Of a DNA stretch of 64,000 bases, positions 16,611 to 23,854 are shown one piece after another. The stretch's first letter is position 1, and every line of letters starts with the position of its first letter. Source of the stretch: an uncultured Clostridia bacterium (GTDB lineage: Bacteria > Bacillota > Clostridia > Christensenellales > Borkfalkiaceae); assembly GCA_944343275.1 (NCBI GenBank), contig CALVMH010000006.1, positions 1-64,000 of the forward strand. Direction: 5' to 3'. The position numbers and the translations under genes were made by a program. Below the pieces are notes generated by a model. It did no database searches. It was not told the origin of the DNA and saw nothing but the letters and a program-made list of their open reading frames with translations.

Positions 16611-18584
16611 TCAGCGGATGAGCGCCCCTGCGGGCATGTCTTTTTCGGGGGAGAGCAGGGAGAGGTTGCCCGCTTCGTCCTCGGCGCACAGCACCATGCC
16701 TTCGGAGAGCACGCCGCACAGCTTTACGGGCTTCAAATTGGCGACGAGCACCACCTTCTTTCCCACCATCTCTTCGGGCGAATACCACTTGGCGATGCCG
16801 GAGACGACCGAACGCACTTCGCCGCCCACGCGCACCGTCTCGTGCAGGAGCTTGCTTGACTTGGGAACGCGCTCGCAGGCGATGACCTCGCCCACCCTGA
16901 ATTCGAGCCTCGTAAAATCGTCGATGGAGACGAGCGGCGCCCGCTCCTGAGCCGCGGCGGGCTTTTCCGCAGGCTTTGCGCCGTTTTCGCGTTCGTATTC
17001 CGCCTGCTGCGCCGCACGGATCGCCTCCGCCTTCACCGCCACCTCTTCCCGGTCGAAGCGCGCGAAGAGCGCCTCGTCCGTCTCTGCAATGCGGCTGCCG
17101 CACGGATACGTTCCGAACGCGGCACAGGCGTCAAGCGATTTTAAGGGGCAGTTCAGGTAAGAAGAAATCTTCTGCGCCGTTTCGGGCAGGAAGGGTTCGA
17201 GAAGGCTTGCACCCGTCAGAATGCTCTCGGTGAGGTTGTATAAAACGGTCGCAAGGCGCGCTTTCTTCCCTTCGTCCTTACAAAGCACCCACGGCATCGT
17301 TTCGTCGATATACTTGTTGGCGCGGCGGAAGATGAGGAATATCTCGTTGAGCGCATCTGCGACATGGCAGTCGTCCATGCACGCCGTGACGCTCTCCGCC
17401 GCCCCCGTGACGACGGCTTTCAGCTCTTCGTCCACCGCTTCCGCGGCGCCCATGTCCGCAACGACGCCGCCGAAATACTTTCTGCTCATGGCGAGCGTGC
17501 GCCGGACGAGGTTGCCGAGCGTGTTGGCAAGGTCGGTGTTCACGCGCTCGCACAACAAATCCCATGTGATGGTGCCGTCCCCTTCGTAGGGCATCTCGTG
17601 CAGGACAAAATACCGCACGGCATCCACGCCGAACACCGAGGCGAGATCGTCGGCATACAGGACGTTCCCGCGCGACTTGCTCATCTTTTCACCCCCCTGT
17701 AACAGCCACGGGTGCGCAAAGACGCGATCGGGCAGCGGTTCGCCGAGCGCCATCAGGAAGATGGGCCAATAGATGGTGTGGAAGCGCGCGATGTCCTTGC
17801 CGATAATGTGCAGCTTTTCGGCGTTCTTCCAATACGTTTCGTAGAGTTCTCCGCTGCCGTCGGGGTCGTATCCGAGCCCCGTGATATAGTTGGTGAGCGC
17901 ATCCAGCCAGACATAGACGACATGCTTTTCGTCAAAGCTGACGGGAATCCCCCACTTGAAGGAGGTGCGCGAGACGCACAGGTCCTGCAATCCCTTCTTT
18001 AAGAAGTTGTTCATCATCTCGTTCTTGCGCGAGACGGGACGGATGAAATCGGGATGGCTTTCGATGTGGGCGATGAGGCGGTCGGCATACTTGCCCATAC
18101 GGAAGAAATACGCCTCCTCCTTCGCCTTCTTCACTTCCCTTCCGCAGTCGGGGCACTTGCCGCCGACGAGCTGGCTCTGCGTCCAGAAGCTCTCGCAGGG
18201 GGTGCAGTACCAGCCTTCGTACTCCCCCTTATAGATGTCGCCCTGCTCATAGAACTTTTTGAAGATCTTCTGCACAATGCGGACGTGGTCTTCATCCGTC
18301 GTGCGGATGAACTTATCATAACCGACGTTCACGCCGTCCCAGACGGTTTTGATGACGTTCGCCACCCGATCGACATACGCCTTGGGCGTCACGCCTGCCG
18401 CCGCCGCCTTCTCTTCGATCTTCTGCCCGTGCTCGTCCGTGCCCGTCTGGAACCGGACGTCGTAGCCCTGCAATTTTTTGAAACGGACGATGGCGTCCGC
18501 AAGGATCGCCTCGTAGGTGTTGCCGATATGCGGCTTGCCCGAAGTGTAGGCGATCGCCGTCGTCACATAATAGGGTTTTTTCAT
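16611..18584 (-). CDS. metG: Methionyl-tRNA synthetase
   Basis: A 657-aa class I synthetase charging tRNA-Met. It has the HIGH-type GKPHIGNTYEA, a zinc knuckle (CTPCESFW...GKCPDCGRE, about residues 127-150), the KMSKS motif EKMSKSRGN, the anticodon-binding helical domain, and a C-terminal Trbp111/EMAP-like tRNA-binding domain (FTRLEFRVGEV...) for dimerisation. ATG 18584 is preferred over an upstream in-frame ATG because GGGGAG lies 7 nt upstream and the protein then begins MKKPYYVTTAIAYTSG, as in homologues. It is 31 nt behind the GNAT gene and ahead of tatD. Confidence 0.97.
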   Translation of the reverse strand: MKKPYYVTTAIAYTSGKPHIGNTYEAILADAIVRFKKLQGYDVRFQTGTDEHGQKIEEKAAAAGVTPKAYVDRVANVIKTVWDGVNVGYDKFIRTTDEDHVRIVQKIFKKFYEQGDIYKGEYEGWYCTPCESFWTQSQLVGGKCPDCGREVKKAKEEAYFFRMGKYADRLIAHIESHPDFIRPVSRKNEMMNNFLKKGLQDLCVSRTSFKWGIPVSFDEKHVVYVWLDALTNYITGLGYDPDGSGELYETYWKNAEKLHIIGKDIARFHTIYWPIFLMALGEPLPDRVFAHPWLLQGGEKMSKSRGNVLYADDLASVFGVDAVRYFVLHEMPYEGDGTITWDLLCERVNTDLANTLGNLVRRTLAMSRKYFGGVVADMGAAEAVDEELKAVVTGAAESVTACMDDCHVADALNEIFLIFRRANKYIDETMPWVLCKDEGKKARLATVLYNLTESILTGASLLEPFLPETAQKISSYLNCPLKSLDACAAFGTYPCGSRIAETDEALFARFDREEVAVKAEAIRAAQQAEYERENGAKPAEKPAAAQERAPLVSIDDFTRLEFRVGEVIACERVPKSSKLLHETVRVGGEVRSVVSGIAKWYSPEEMVGKKVVLVANLKPVKLCGVLSEGMVLCAEDEAGNLSLLSPEKDMPAGALIR

Positions 18585-18615
18585 GGATATGCTCCCCGAA
18601 GTCTTTTCCGCATCA

Positions 18616-19239
18616 TTATACTTCATTTCCGCACAAATGTAAACTTATTTTGCGCGCCGCGCGTTCATCCCCGCAAGCGCCGCGCTCCCATTCTTCGCGC
18701 AGCACGGCGCGCACCACAATATCCGTCAGCTCGCCCGTGGAAAGCAGGCGGAAGTACTTACGCAACGTCCCCTCCGTCCGCATGCCGCACTTTTCCATGA
18801 CGCGCCCCGAAGCGGGATTTCCCGCCGCATGCTTTGCCTCGATCCGTAAAAAGCCCGCTTCCCGGAACAGATACCCGATCGCCGCCGAGAGTGCTTCCGT
18901 CATCACGCCGCGCCCCCGGAACGCGCGCGACAGGCAGTAGCCCACCTCCGCGCGCCCCGAACGCCTGTCTGCCGATACGACGGACAGATCGCCGATCACC
19001 GCACGCGTCTCCCGCCATACGACTGCCCAATGGTACACGTCGGGCGATTTTGCCTCTTCCTCCCATGCCGCCAGCAGCTTCCGCGTGAACGATACGTCCT
19101 TGTGCGGCGTCCACGTCAGAAAATGCGCGACGGCGGGATCGCTCATCCAATTGCCGAACGCCTGCTCCGCGTCGGACGCGCGGAAGGGACGCAGGATAAG
19201 CCGCTGTGTTCCGAGAATTTTACTGCCAAGCTGATTCAT
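18616..19239 (-). CDS. GNAT acetyltransferase, RimJ/RimL-like
   Basis: A 207-aa GNAT enzyme beginning ILGTQRLILRPFRASDAEQ, with YCLSRAFRGRGVMTEAL as the acetyl-CoA loop (R/Q-x-x-G-x-G/A) and ASGRVMEKCGMRTEGTLRKYF at the end, as in ribosomal-protein and small-molecule N-acetyltransferases. ATG 19239 has GGAGGG 4-5 nt upstream. It is the first gene of the metG operon, following a leader that contains a transcription terminator. Substrate is unknown. Confidence 0.88.
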   Translation of the reverse strand: MNQLGSKILGTQRLILRPFRASDAEQAFGNWMSDPAVAHFLTWTPHKDVSFTRKLLAAWEEEAKSPDVYHWAVVWRETRAVIGDLSVVSADRRSGRAEVGYCLSRAFRGRGVMTEALSAAIGYLFREAGFLRIEAKHAAGNPASGRVMEKCGMRTEGTLRKYFRLLSTGELTDIVVRAVLREEWERGACGDERAARKISLHLCGNEV

Positions 19240-19280
19240 GAAACCCTCCGTTTTCCGCCGCGGCAAGCCTGCGTACAAAC

Positions 19281-19397
19281 AAAAAAGCCCGCCGTTCGGC
19301 GGACTTGCTTTTCAAAAATGCGATACGCCAAACTACCGTATTTGCATTGCAAACACGGTGCGCATGGCGTTGAAGTGACATCCTGAAACTTTCAGGG
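19281..19397 (-). promoter_or_regulatory. Attenuator-like leader before GNAT-metG
   Basis: The ~115-nt RNA downstream of the 19402-19431 promoter can fold as CCTGAA/TTCAGG (19382-19396), then a longer arm ACGCCA/TGGCGT enclosing CCGTRTTTGCA/TGCAAATACGG (about 19330-19375), then a terminator GTCCGCC-GAA-CGGCGGGC followed by six U (19281-19306). The terminator lies between promoter and the GNAT start, so read-through must be regulated. A T-box is unlikely: I see no TGGNACCGCG box. No known riboswitch class was recognised; a stand-alone small RNA is the alternative. Confidence 0.6.
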
Positions 19398-19401
19398 CTC
19401 T

Positions 19402-19431
19402 ATTATATCGCCTCGGCCGGCCGCTTGTCAA
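19402..19431 (-). promoter_or_regulatory. Promoter of the GNAT-metG operon
   Basis: Minus strand TTGACA (19426-19431), 18-bp spacer, TATAAT (19402-19407). Predicted start near 19395. Confidence 0.8.
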
Positions 19432-19473
19432 GCAATCGATGATAATTTGTACCGCTCGCTCATACAATACCCT

Positions 19474-20022
19474 ATGAACGTCATCTTTGCCGTCGTATTT
19501 TTAGCGGCGGCGGTCATCTTTCTCCTGCGCGACCCGGAGGGATTTTTGCCCGCCATGCTCGCGGGCGGGCAAAAGGCGGCTGCCGTCTCGCTCGCCCTGC
19601 TCGCTTCGTACTGCGTATGGCTGGGCTTTTTCAAGGTGATGGAAGAGAGCGGGCTGTCCGCCAGACTTGCAAACAGGCTGTATCCTGCGGCAAGAAAATT
19701 GTTCCGCTCCGAAAACAAGGAAGCGCTCGCGCTCGCCTGTCAGAACCTGGCGGCAAACATGCTGGGGCTTCCGGGCGCTCCCACGCCCCTGGGAATTGCC
19801 GCAACAAAAAAATTTTTGCAGACGGGGGACACATACGCCGCCGACATGCTGTTCGTGCTGGGCGCAACGGGACTGCAGCTTCTGCCCGCCACCGTCATTG
19901 CCCTGCGCGCCGCGGCGGGGTCGGCGGCGCCCGCCGACATTTTGCTCCCCACGCTGCTTTCCGCCGCCGCCGCGACCCTCTTCGGCGCCTTGCTCGTCGT
20001 ACTCACGCGGAGGCGCAGATGA
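19474..20022 (+). CDS. spmA: Spore maturation protein A-like membrane protein
   Basis: About 182 aa with several membrane helices and the nucleoside-transporter gate-like motif ACQNLAANMLGLPGAPTPLGIAA characteristic of SpmA. In Bacillus SpmA/SpmB affect spore core dehydration; homologues also occur in non-sporulating Clostridia. ATG 19474 is taken as the start; a TTG at 19447 is in frame, and neither has a clear ribosome site. TACAAT at 19463-19468 ends 5 nt before the ATG, so a leaderless message is conceivable, but no good -35 element is seen. It overlaps spmB by 4 nt. Confidence 0.82.
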   Translation: MNVIFAVVFLAAAVIFLLRDPEGFLPAMLAGGQKAAAVSLALLASYCVWLGFFKVMEESGLSARLANRLYPAARKLFRSENKEALALACQNLAANMLGLPGAPTPLGIAATKKFLQTGDTYAADMLFVLGATGLQLLPATVIALRAAAGSAAPADILLPTLLSAAAATLFGALLVVLTRRRR

Positions 20023-20528
20023 AGTACGCCGCCCTCGCCCTCCCCGCCCTGTTCATCGCGCTCTTCGTCTACGCCCTCACGCGGCGGGTCAGGCTCTATG
20101 ACTGCTTCACCGAGGGCGTCAAGGGCGCCGTCCCGCTCGTGCTGTCCGTCTTCCCCTATCTTGCAGCCGTGCTCATCCTCTCCGAACTCTTCGAGGCGAG
20201 CGGCTTATCCGCCGCCCTCATCCGCTCGCTCTCGCCCGTCTTCTCCTTCCTCGGCATCCCGCCCGAAATCGGAAAGCTCGTCCTTTTGAAACCCTTTTCG
20301 GGAAGCGGGTCGACGGCGCTCCTCTCCGAACTGCTCGCCGAATACGGCGCGGACGGCTATATCGCGCGCTGCGCCTGCGTCGCCTACGGTTCGAGCGAAA
20401 CGGTGTTCTACATCTCCGCCGTCTATTTTGCGGGCAGCAAAAAAAATCTTGCAAAGCCCGTCGTCATTGCGCTTGCAGCAAATTTTTTGAGCCTTCTTCT
20501 GGGCTGTTTTTTGTGCAAAATTCTGTGA
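20019..20528 (+). CDS. spmB: Spore maturation protein B-like membrane protein
   Basis: A 169-aa membrane protein with FTEGVKGAVPLVLSVFPYLAAV near the start and LLKPFSGSGSTALLSELL followed by CVAYGSSETVFYISAVYFG-type sequence, the family hallmark. ATG 20019 overlaps the spmA stop (ATGA) and uses GGAGG 5 nt upstream inside spmA. SpmA and SpmB are thought to act together in the membrane. A pair this complete supports, but does not prove, sporulation in this organism. Confidence 0.88.
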   Translation: MKYAALALPALFIALFVYALTRRVRLYDCFTEGVKGAVPLVLSVFPYLAAVLILSELFEASGLSAALIRSLSPVFSFLGIPPEIGKLVLLKPFSGSGSTALLSELLAEYGADGYIARCACVAYGSSETVFYISAVYFAGSKKNLAKPVVIALAANFLSLLLGCFLCKIL

Positions 20529-20642
20529 GAAAATCACACTTGTTCATTTTATACCATTTGAAACCCGCTTTCGTGATAGAATTTATGTTCGTTTGGAACA
20601 AATTCACAAAAAAATATTTTTGAAAATTTTTCGACGAAATAT
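20529..20642. other. AT-rich region with an imperfect palindrome upstream of a small RNA
   Basis: This gene-free stretch contains AATTTATGTTC-GTTTG-GAACAAATT (about 20579-20603), an imperfect inverted repeat with GTTC/GAAC arms, and A/T runs just upstream of the promoter at 20643-20671. It could be an operator plus an UP element. No ORF is credible here. Confidence 0.4.
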
Positions 20643-20671
20643 TTTACTTTTCGCTGCGGACGCTGTATAAT
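20643..20671 (+). promoter_or_regulatory. Promoter of a small RNA candidate
   Basis: TTTACT (20643-20648), 17-bp spacer, TATAAT (20666-20671). Predicted start near 20678. Confidence 0.65.
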
Positions 20672-20677
20672 ATGGGT

Positions 20678-20787
20678 GTCAGAAGCGAGATGGAACCCCG
20701 CCTGACACATCTGAACATCGCTCATCATTTTTCCCCCTTATCATATAGTAAACCCCTCGGAACGCGAGTTCCGGGGGGTTTACTTTT
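20678..20787 (+). ncRNA. Candidate ~110-nt small RNA with C-rich single-stranded segment
   Basis: A promoter and a very strong terminator enclose only 110 nt. The RNA starts with a GTGTCAG/CTGACAC hairpin (about 20676-20707), whose loop AGCGAGATG can pair with CATCGCT downstream (possible pseudoknot). Next is an unpaired UUUUUCCCCCUUAU (CCCCC at 20733-20737), then the terminator: a 16-bp stem with GCGA loop (20747-20784) and UUUU. There is no ribosome site or credible ORF. The C-rich open stretch is the kind of motif small RNAs use to mask ribosome sites. Not matched to a known family. Confidence 0.6.
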
Positions 20788-20865
20788 CCGCGATCTTTGC
20801 ACGGCGGCGAAACAGCGCCTCCTGCCCGCCCTTATAATGCGGCACGGGGAAGGAGCGCTCAAAGC

Positions 20866-20897
20866 AAAAGGCACTTTGCAAACACAAAGTGCCTTTT
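20866..20897 (-). terminator. Terminator after the sigma-factor operon
   Basis: Perfect 13-bp stem AAAAGGCACTTTG/CAAAGTGCCTTTT with a 6-nt loop, flanked by A/T runs so that it can act in both directions; it lies 14 nt past the stop at 20911. Confidence 0.8.
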
Positions 20898-20910
20898 CAT
20901 ATTCCGCGAT

Positions 20911-21594
20911 TCAGGCGGCGAAGGTCAGTTGCAGCCATTCGTCAAATTGCCCGAACATGCTGCTCACCGTCCAATAAACCGTCGCATCCTTGTGCTCGGA
21001 AACGACATAATATTCATCAAAGCCATTTAAATCCGTCCCCTTGGCTTCATAGGAAATATCAATGCCGTTTATTCGTATTTGATTATCCAAATCGTTATAT
21101 TGCTCAATATCCGCCAACAAGAAATACCGGTTAAATACCATGCGTGCATTTATGAAATAATAATCGGTGGCAGACAACGTACCCGCGATATTAATCATAA
21201 CCAATGAATCGTCTTTTATAAGTACGGTTTTAGTAGGCGGTTGAGATGGCAGTATTTGTGAAAGCGTTGGAATAACACTCTCGCACCGCTGCATATCGCC
21301 TTCTTCTAAAAGTTTTGTTATAACGCTTTCCTCCCCGAATGTCAAGTCGGAAATCTCTCCCGTCTGCGAACGATTGTGCAGCAGGTATGCCGACGTCAGC
21401 GCAAGCAACAATAAAACGCCGCCTGCGGCAACCCAAATCCATGCAGGAAGACGGCGTTTTGCGCACACCGCCCCCTGCGCGGCGTCCTGCGGCGCGATCT
21501 GCGGCAGCCGGTCGCCATGCTCGTCGGACCATTCCCCGAAGGGCGGTGCCTGTTGTTTGAATTTTTTTCTGTACGCGCGCTCGAATTTTCCCAT
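20911..21594 (-). CDS. Single-pass membrane protein, possible anti-sigma partner
   Basis: A 227-aa protein: about 50 hydrophilic residues inside the cell (starting MGKFERAYRKKFKQQAPPFG), one membrane helix (WIWVAAGGVLLLLALTSAYLL, about 52-72), and a ~155-residue external domain rich in aromatic and acidic residues. This topology and its position behind an ECF sigma gene are those of an anti-sigma factor or of a sigma-controlled surface sensor. I do not recognise a zinc-binding anti-sigma motif. It starts 17 nt after the peptidase-like gene and is followed by a terminator. Confidence 0.6.
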   Translation of the reverse strand: MGKFERAYRKKFKQQAPPFGEWSDEHGDRLPQIAPQDAAQGAVCAKRRLPAWIWVAAGGVLLLLALTSAYLLHNRSQTGEISDLTFGEESVITKLLEEGDMQRCESVIPTLSQILPSQPPTKTVLIKDDSLVMINIAGTLSATDYYFINARMVFNRYFLLADIEQYNDLDNQIRINGIDISYEAKGTDLNGFDEYYVVSEHKDATVYWTVSSMFGQFDEWLQLTFAA

Positions 21595-21610
21595 GCGCTC
21601 CCTGCGGGCA

Positions 21611-22423
21611 TCAGTAGATGTTCACTTCAAACCCGTCAATAACATTGGTATAGTCATCCAAAATGATATACGCCAACGGATAATACACATATCCCGTTGC
21701 TACGGCGATCAGATTTAGTTCCTGCACCAAATTTCCGGCAGCGTTGTAGTATTTGACCGTCCTTGTACCATAGGCAACTAAGGTATGGTTGCCGCCATAA
21801 TGCTGCAAAAAGACATCTTCCGTTCCGGTTGTTGCGTCAAGATCTTTTCTGTCCACCAAGGTATAATGCGACACAAATAAAACAACGGGTTTCCTGTTTT
21901 GCACGGATTGTTGAATGGCGGTCAAATTGACATTCTGATTGGAGACGCGCTGCGAATAGGAGACGTCCTGTCCCTGCCGTTCGACATAGGTCTGTAACCC
22001 CGTCTTAAAGCCGTTGATCGTCGTTCCGCCTTCCATAGAATTGGTTTCCATATCGACATACAACTGATCTATTGTGTCTTGGACAGCTTGCGTTTGCCCG
22101 CTATAAATTGTAATGCCGAAAATTTCCCTTGTCGATGTAAAATTTTCAATCAGGTTATCGAAGTACTGATCGTAAAATCCAAGAATGATGGACCCGGCGA
22201 CGGGGGCACAAGTATTCAGATAATTTCCAACATTACAATACTGCGGCAAGCCGCCCTGCATTATGGTTTCCTCATCATCTTTATAAGAAAAAGAGATGTT
22301 CTGTTCGATGGTCTCCACCCAGCTTGCGCCGTTGAATCCGTCTGCGAAGGTCATTTCCCGCGGAGCGCAGAACATGGGGACGGCAAACAATGCGCTCAGA
22401 GCGATCGCCGCTGCTTTTTTCAT
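21611..22423 (-). CDS. Secreted C39-like (papain-fold) protein
   Basis: A 270-aa protein with a signal peptide (MKKAAAIALSALFAVPMFCA) and no lipobox. LNTCAPVAGSIILGFYD resembles the catalytic-cysteine segment of C39 peptidases (CxPTA-like), and QHYGGNHTLVAYG offers the histidine, so a cell-wall or extracellular cysteine peptidase is plausible. A possible ECF-type promoter lies in the 93-bp gap to the sigma gene. It sits between the sigma gene and a membrane protein, suggesting that the sigma factor controls its secretion-side output. Specific substrate unknown. Confidence 0.65.
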   Translation of the reverse strand: MKKAAAIALSALFAVPMFCAPREMTFADGFNGASWVETIEQNISFSYKDDEETIMQGGLPQYCNVGNYLNTCAPVAGSIILGFYDQYFDNLIENFTSTREIFGITIYSGQTQAVQDTIDQLYVDMETNSMEGGTTINGFKTGLQTYVERQGQDVSYSQRVSNQNVNLTAIQQSVQNRKPVVLFVSHYTLVDRKDLDATTGTEDVFLQHYGGNHTLVAYGTRTVKYYNAAGNLVQELNLIAVATGYVYYPLAYIILDDYTNVIDGFEVNIY

Positions 22424-22469
22424 ATCATGTCACCTCGGTTTACAGTGTTACGGAGAGAGCCCGTACACT

Positions 22470-22500
22470 TATAAGACATCCCCGCAAGGTGAAATGGCGC
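22470..22500 (-). promoter_or_regulatory. Possible ECF sigma promoter
   Basis: Between the sigma gene and the secreted protein the minus strand shows CACCTTGCGGGGATGTCTTATAAG, with GTCTTATA at 22470-22477. A GTC-type -10 with a GC-rich spacer is the pattern of ECF-dependent promoters; no sigma-A promoter is evident. Low-confidence reading by eye. Confidence 0.3.
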
Positions 22501-22516
22501 AGGAATTACAAAAATT

Positions 22517-23020
22517 TTATTTTTGGTAATCGTTGCGCAGTTTTTCCTTGATGGCGGCATAATGGCGTTTGGCAGTGGCGTAGTTCATGCCGAGTTCCCG
22601 CGCCGCATCTTTGAGCGATTCCCTCCACAGAACGCGGCGAACAAACAATTCCCAATCCGTGGGAGAAAGAAGGCGGAAGACGTCTTCCTTCCACAACGAA
22701 TCGGTGGGCTCCCGCACGAGTACGGGAAGATCGGCAAACGGCAGTTCGCGTTTGCGCTTTTGCAGAAAGTTGAGTGCCGTGTTCTTGGTCATGCGGATGA
22801 GATAAGCAACGTGATGAATGATCGTTTCCGGGTCGCCCTGAAAATTGATCAGCTTGATGAACACTTCGGAAGCGATGTCGGCGGCGTCTTCGCGGTTGTG
22901 TACGATGGTCATCGCCGTGCTGCAAAGCCGTTCGTAATATTCGGTATAGAGTTTTTCCAACGCGCGCTTTTCGCCGGAATGAATTTTGCGCATGATCCCG
23001 ACAAATTCTGCCCTTGTCAT
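22517..23020 (-). CDS. ECF-type RNA polymerase sigma factor
   Basis: A 167-aa sigma-70 family protein with region 2 (YTEYYERLCSTAMTIVHNREDAADIASEVFIKL) and region 4 (LSPTDWELFVRRVLWRESLKDAARELGMNYATAKRHYAAIKEKL, a helix-turn-helix). ATG 23020 is chosen because AGGGGA lies 7 nt upstream; an in-frame GTG 36 codons earlier has no ribosome site. It heads a three-gene unit with the secreted C39-like protein and a single-pass membrane protein, suggesting response to an envelope signal. Confidence 0.9.
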   Translation of the reverse strand: MTRAEFVGIMRKIHSGEKRALEKLYTEYYERLCSTAMTIVHNREDAADIASEVFIKLINFQGDPETIIHHVAYLIRMTKNTALNFLQKRKRELPFADLPVLVREPTDSLWKEDVFRLLSPTDWELFVRRVLWRESLKDAARELGMNYATAKRHYAAIKEKLRNDYQK

Positions 23021-23169
23021 GCGCGTTCCCCTGTCATCATTGGCGTATTCCGTTAAGAAAAAATTCAACAGCCCGCCCGCCGTCTGCATTTCTTGCAAAA
23101 TAAAGGGCGTTCTGTCACTTTTTGACACTTTTTTCTGTCTAAAATATTGTAATCTATTTGCAGGTACGA

Positions 23170-23481
23170 ATGATGCAGATCAGGAAGAAAGAGTGTGAGA
23201 TGATGGAACTGCTGCGCCGCAAGAACGGGCTTGCCGTTCAGACGTTCGCAAGGCTGCGCGGACACTTTCGGGAAGTCGATGAAATGAAGCGGACGGACCA
23301 CGATGAGATCATCTGTGACGTGTACGCAGCCGATGCCGACCGCCGCCTTTGGCAGATCGCCGTAAAACACCACCTCGGCGACAGTACACTGCTCCGGTAC
23401 AGAAAAGAATATTTGCAGTGGTTTATTTACTATATGAAAAAAGCATCCGTGGAAGCTGCCGCCGCCGAGGACCGTTCCTGA
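23170..23481 (+). CDS. Small basic protein of unknown function
   Basis: A 103-aa protein divergent from the sigma-factor gene. ATG 23170 has a weak AGG 5 nt upstream; ATG 23173 and 23200 are alternatives. The sequence (MELLRRKNGLAVQTFARLRGHFREVDEMKRTDHDEIICDVY...) has no signal peptide or membrane segment and ends in an aromatic LLRYRKEYLQWFIYYMKKA helix. The coding pattern is plausible but I do not recognise the family. Sharing a promoter region with the sigma gene may mean common control. Confidence 0.5.
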   Translation: MMQIRKKECEMMELLRRKNGLAVQTFARLRGHFREVDEMKRTDHDEIICDVYAADADRRLWQIAVKHHLGDSTLLRYRKEYLQWFIYYMKKASVEAAAAEDRS

Positions 23482-23797
23482 CGGTGCGGCGGTATCTTGT
23501 CGATGCTGACCGTCAACCGGATACCGTTTTTTGACCGTCGTTTTTCAACATTATACAAAACAGACGCGGGCTTGTCAAGATACTGCCGTAAAATTCTTCT
23601 GTTTTGAAAGGAGAACTCTGCTTTTTTTATAAAATATCCCTTCCGGAAGGGGACAGCGCGGGGACGTCGGACCCGCGTCGGCGGAGCATACGCCGCCCCC
23701 GCAAATCCTTCAAAGGGGGAACGACGCCCAAACGCCCGCGAAGGATTGGCACCGTGCGGCAGGGGGCGGGCAGATGTAAGGACTTTCCGACGGGGTA
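23482..23797. other. Intergenic region with degenerate repeat-like sequence
   Basis: About 315 bp without a gene. It contains imperfect GC-rich palindromes: CCCTTCCGGAAGGG (23637-23650), GCGGGGACGTCGGACCCGC (23669-23688), and AATCCTTC/GAAGGATT arms 44 bp apart (about 23703-23747). This resembles the decayed intergenic repeats seen at 40857-41060 and 52765-52830. No ORF or RNA gene is supported. Confidence 0.45.
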
Positions 23798-23826
23798 TTG
23801 ACAAATACCCCCCCCCATATTATAAT
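23798..23826 (+). promoter_or_regulatory. Perfect sigma-A promoter with C9 tract in its spacer
   Basis: TTGACA (23798-23803), exactly 17 bp, TATAAT (23821-23826). The spacer contains nine consecutive C (23808-23816). Gain or loss of C would change the spacing and hence promoter strength; the present length is the optimum. It drives the lipoprotein starting at 23855. Confidence 0.85.
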
Positions 23827-23854
23827 AGAGACACCAAACCACGGGAGGAGCTCT

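Noticed and set aside
19447..20528. spmA/spmB as proof of a sporulating organism
   Set aside because: Homologues occur in non-sporulating Clostridia and no other sporulation gene is in the window.
23021..23128. Longer N-terminus for the ECF sigma factor (GTG at 23128)
   Set aside because: No ribosome site there, and the shorter form at 23020 begins with a proper AGGGGA site and matches ECF length.
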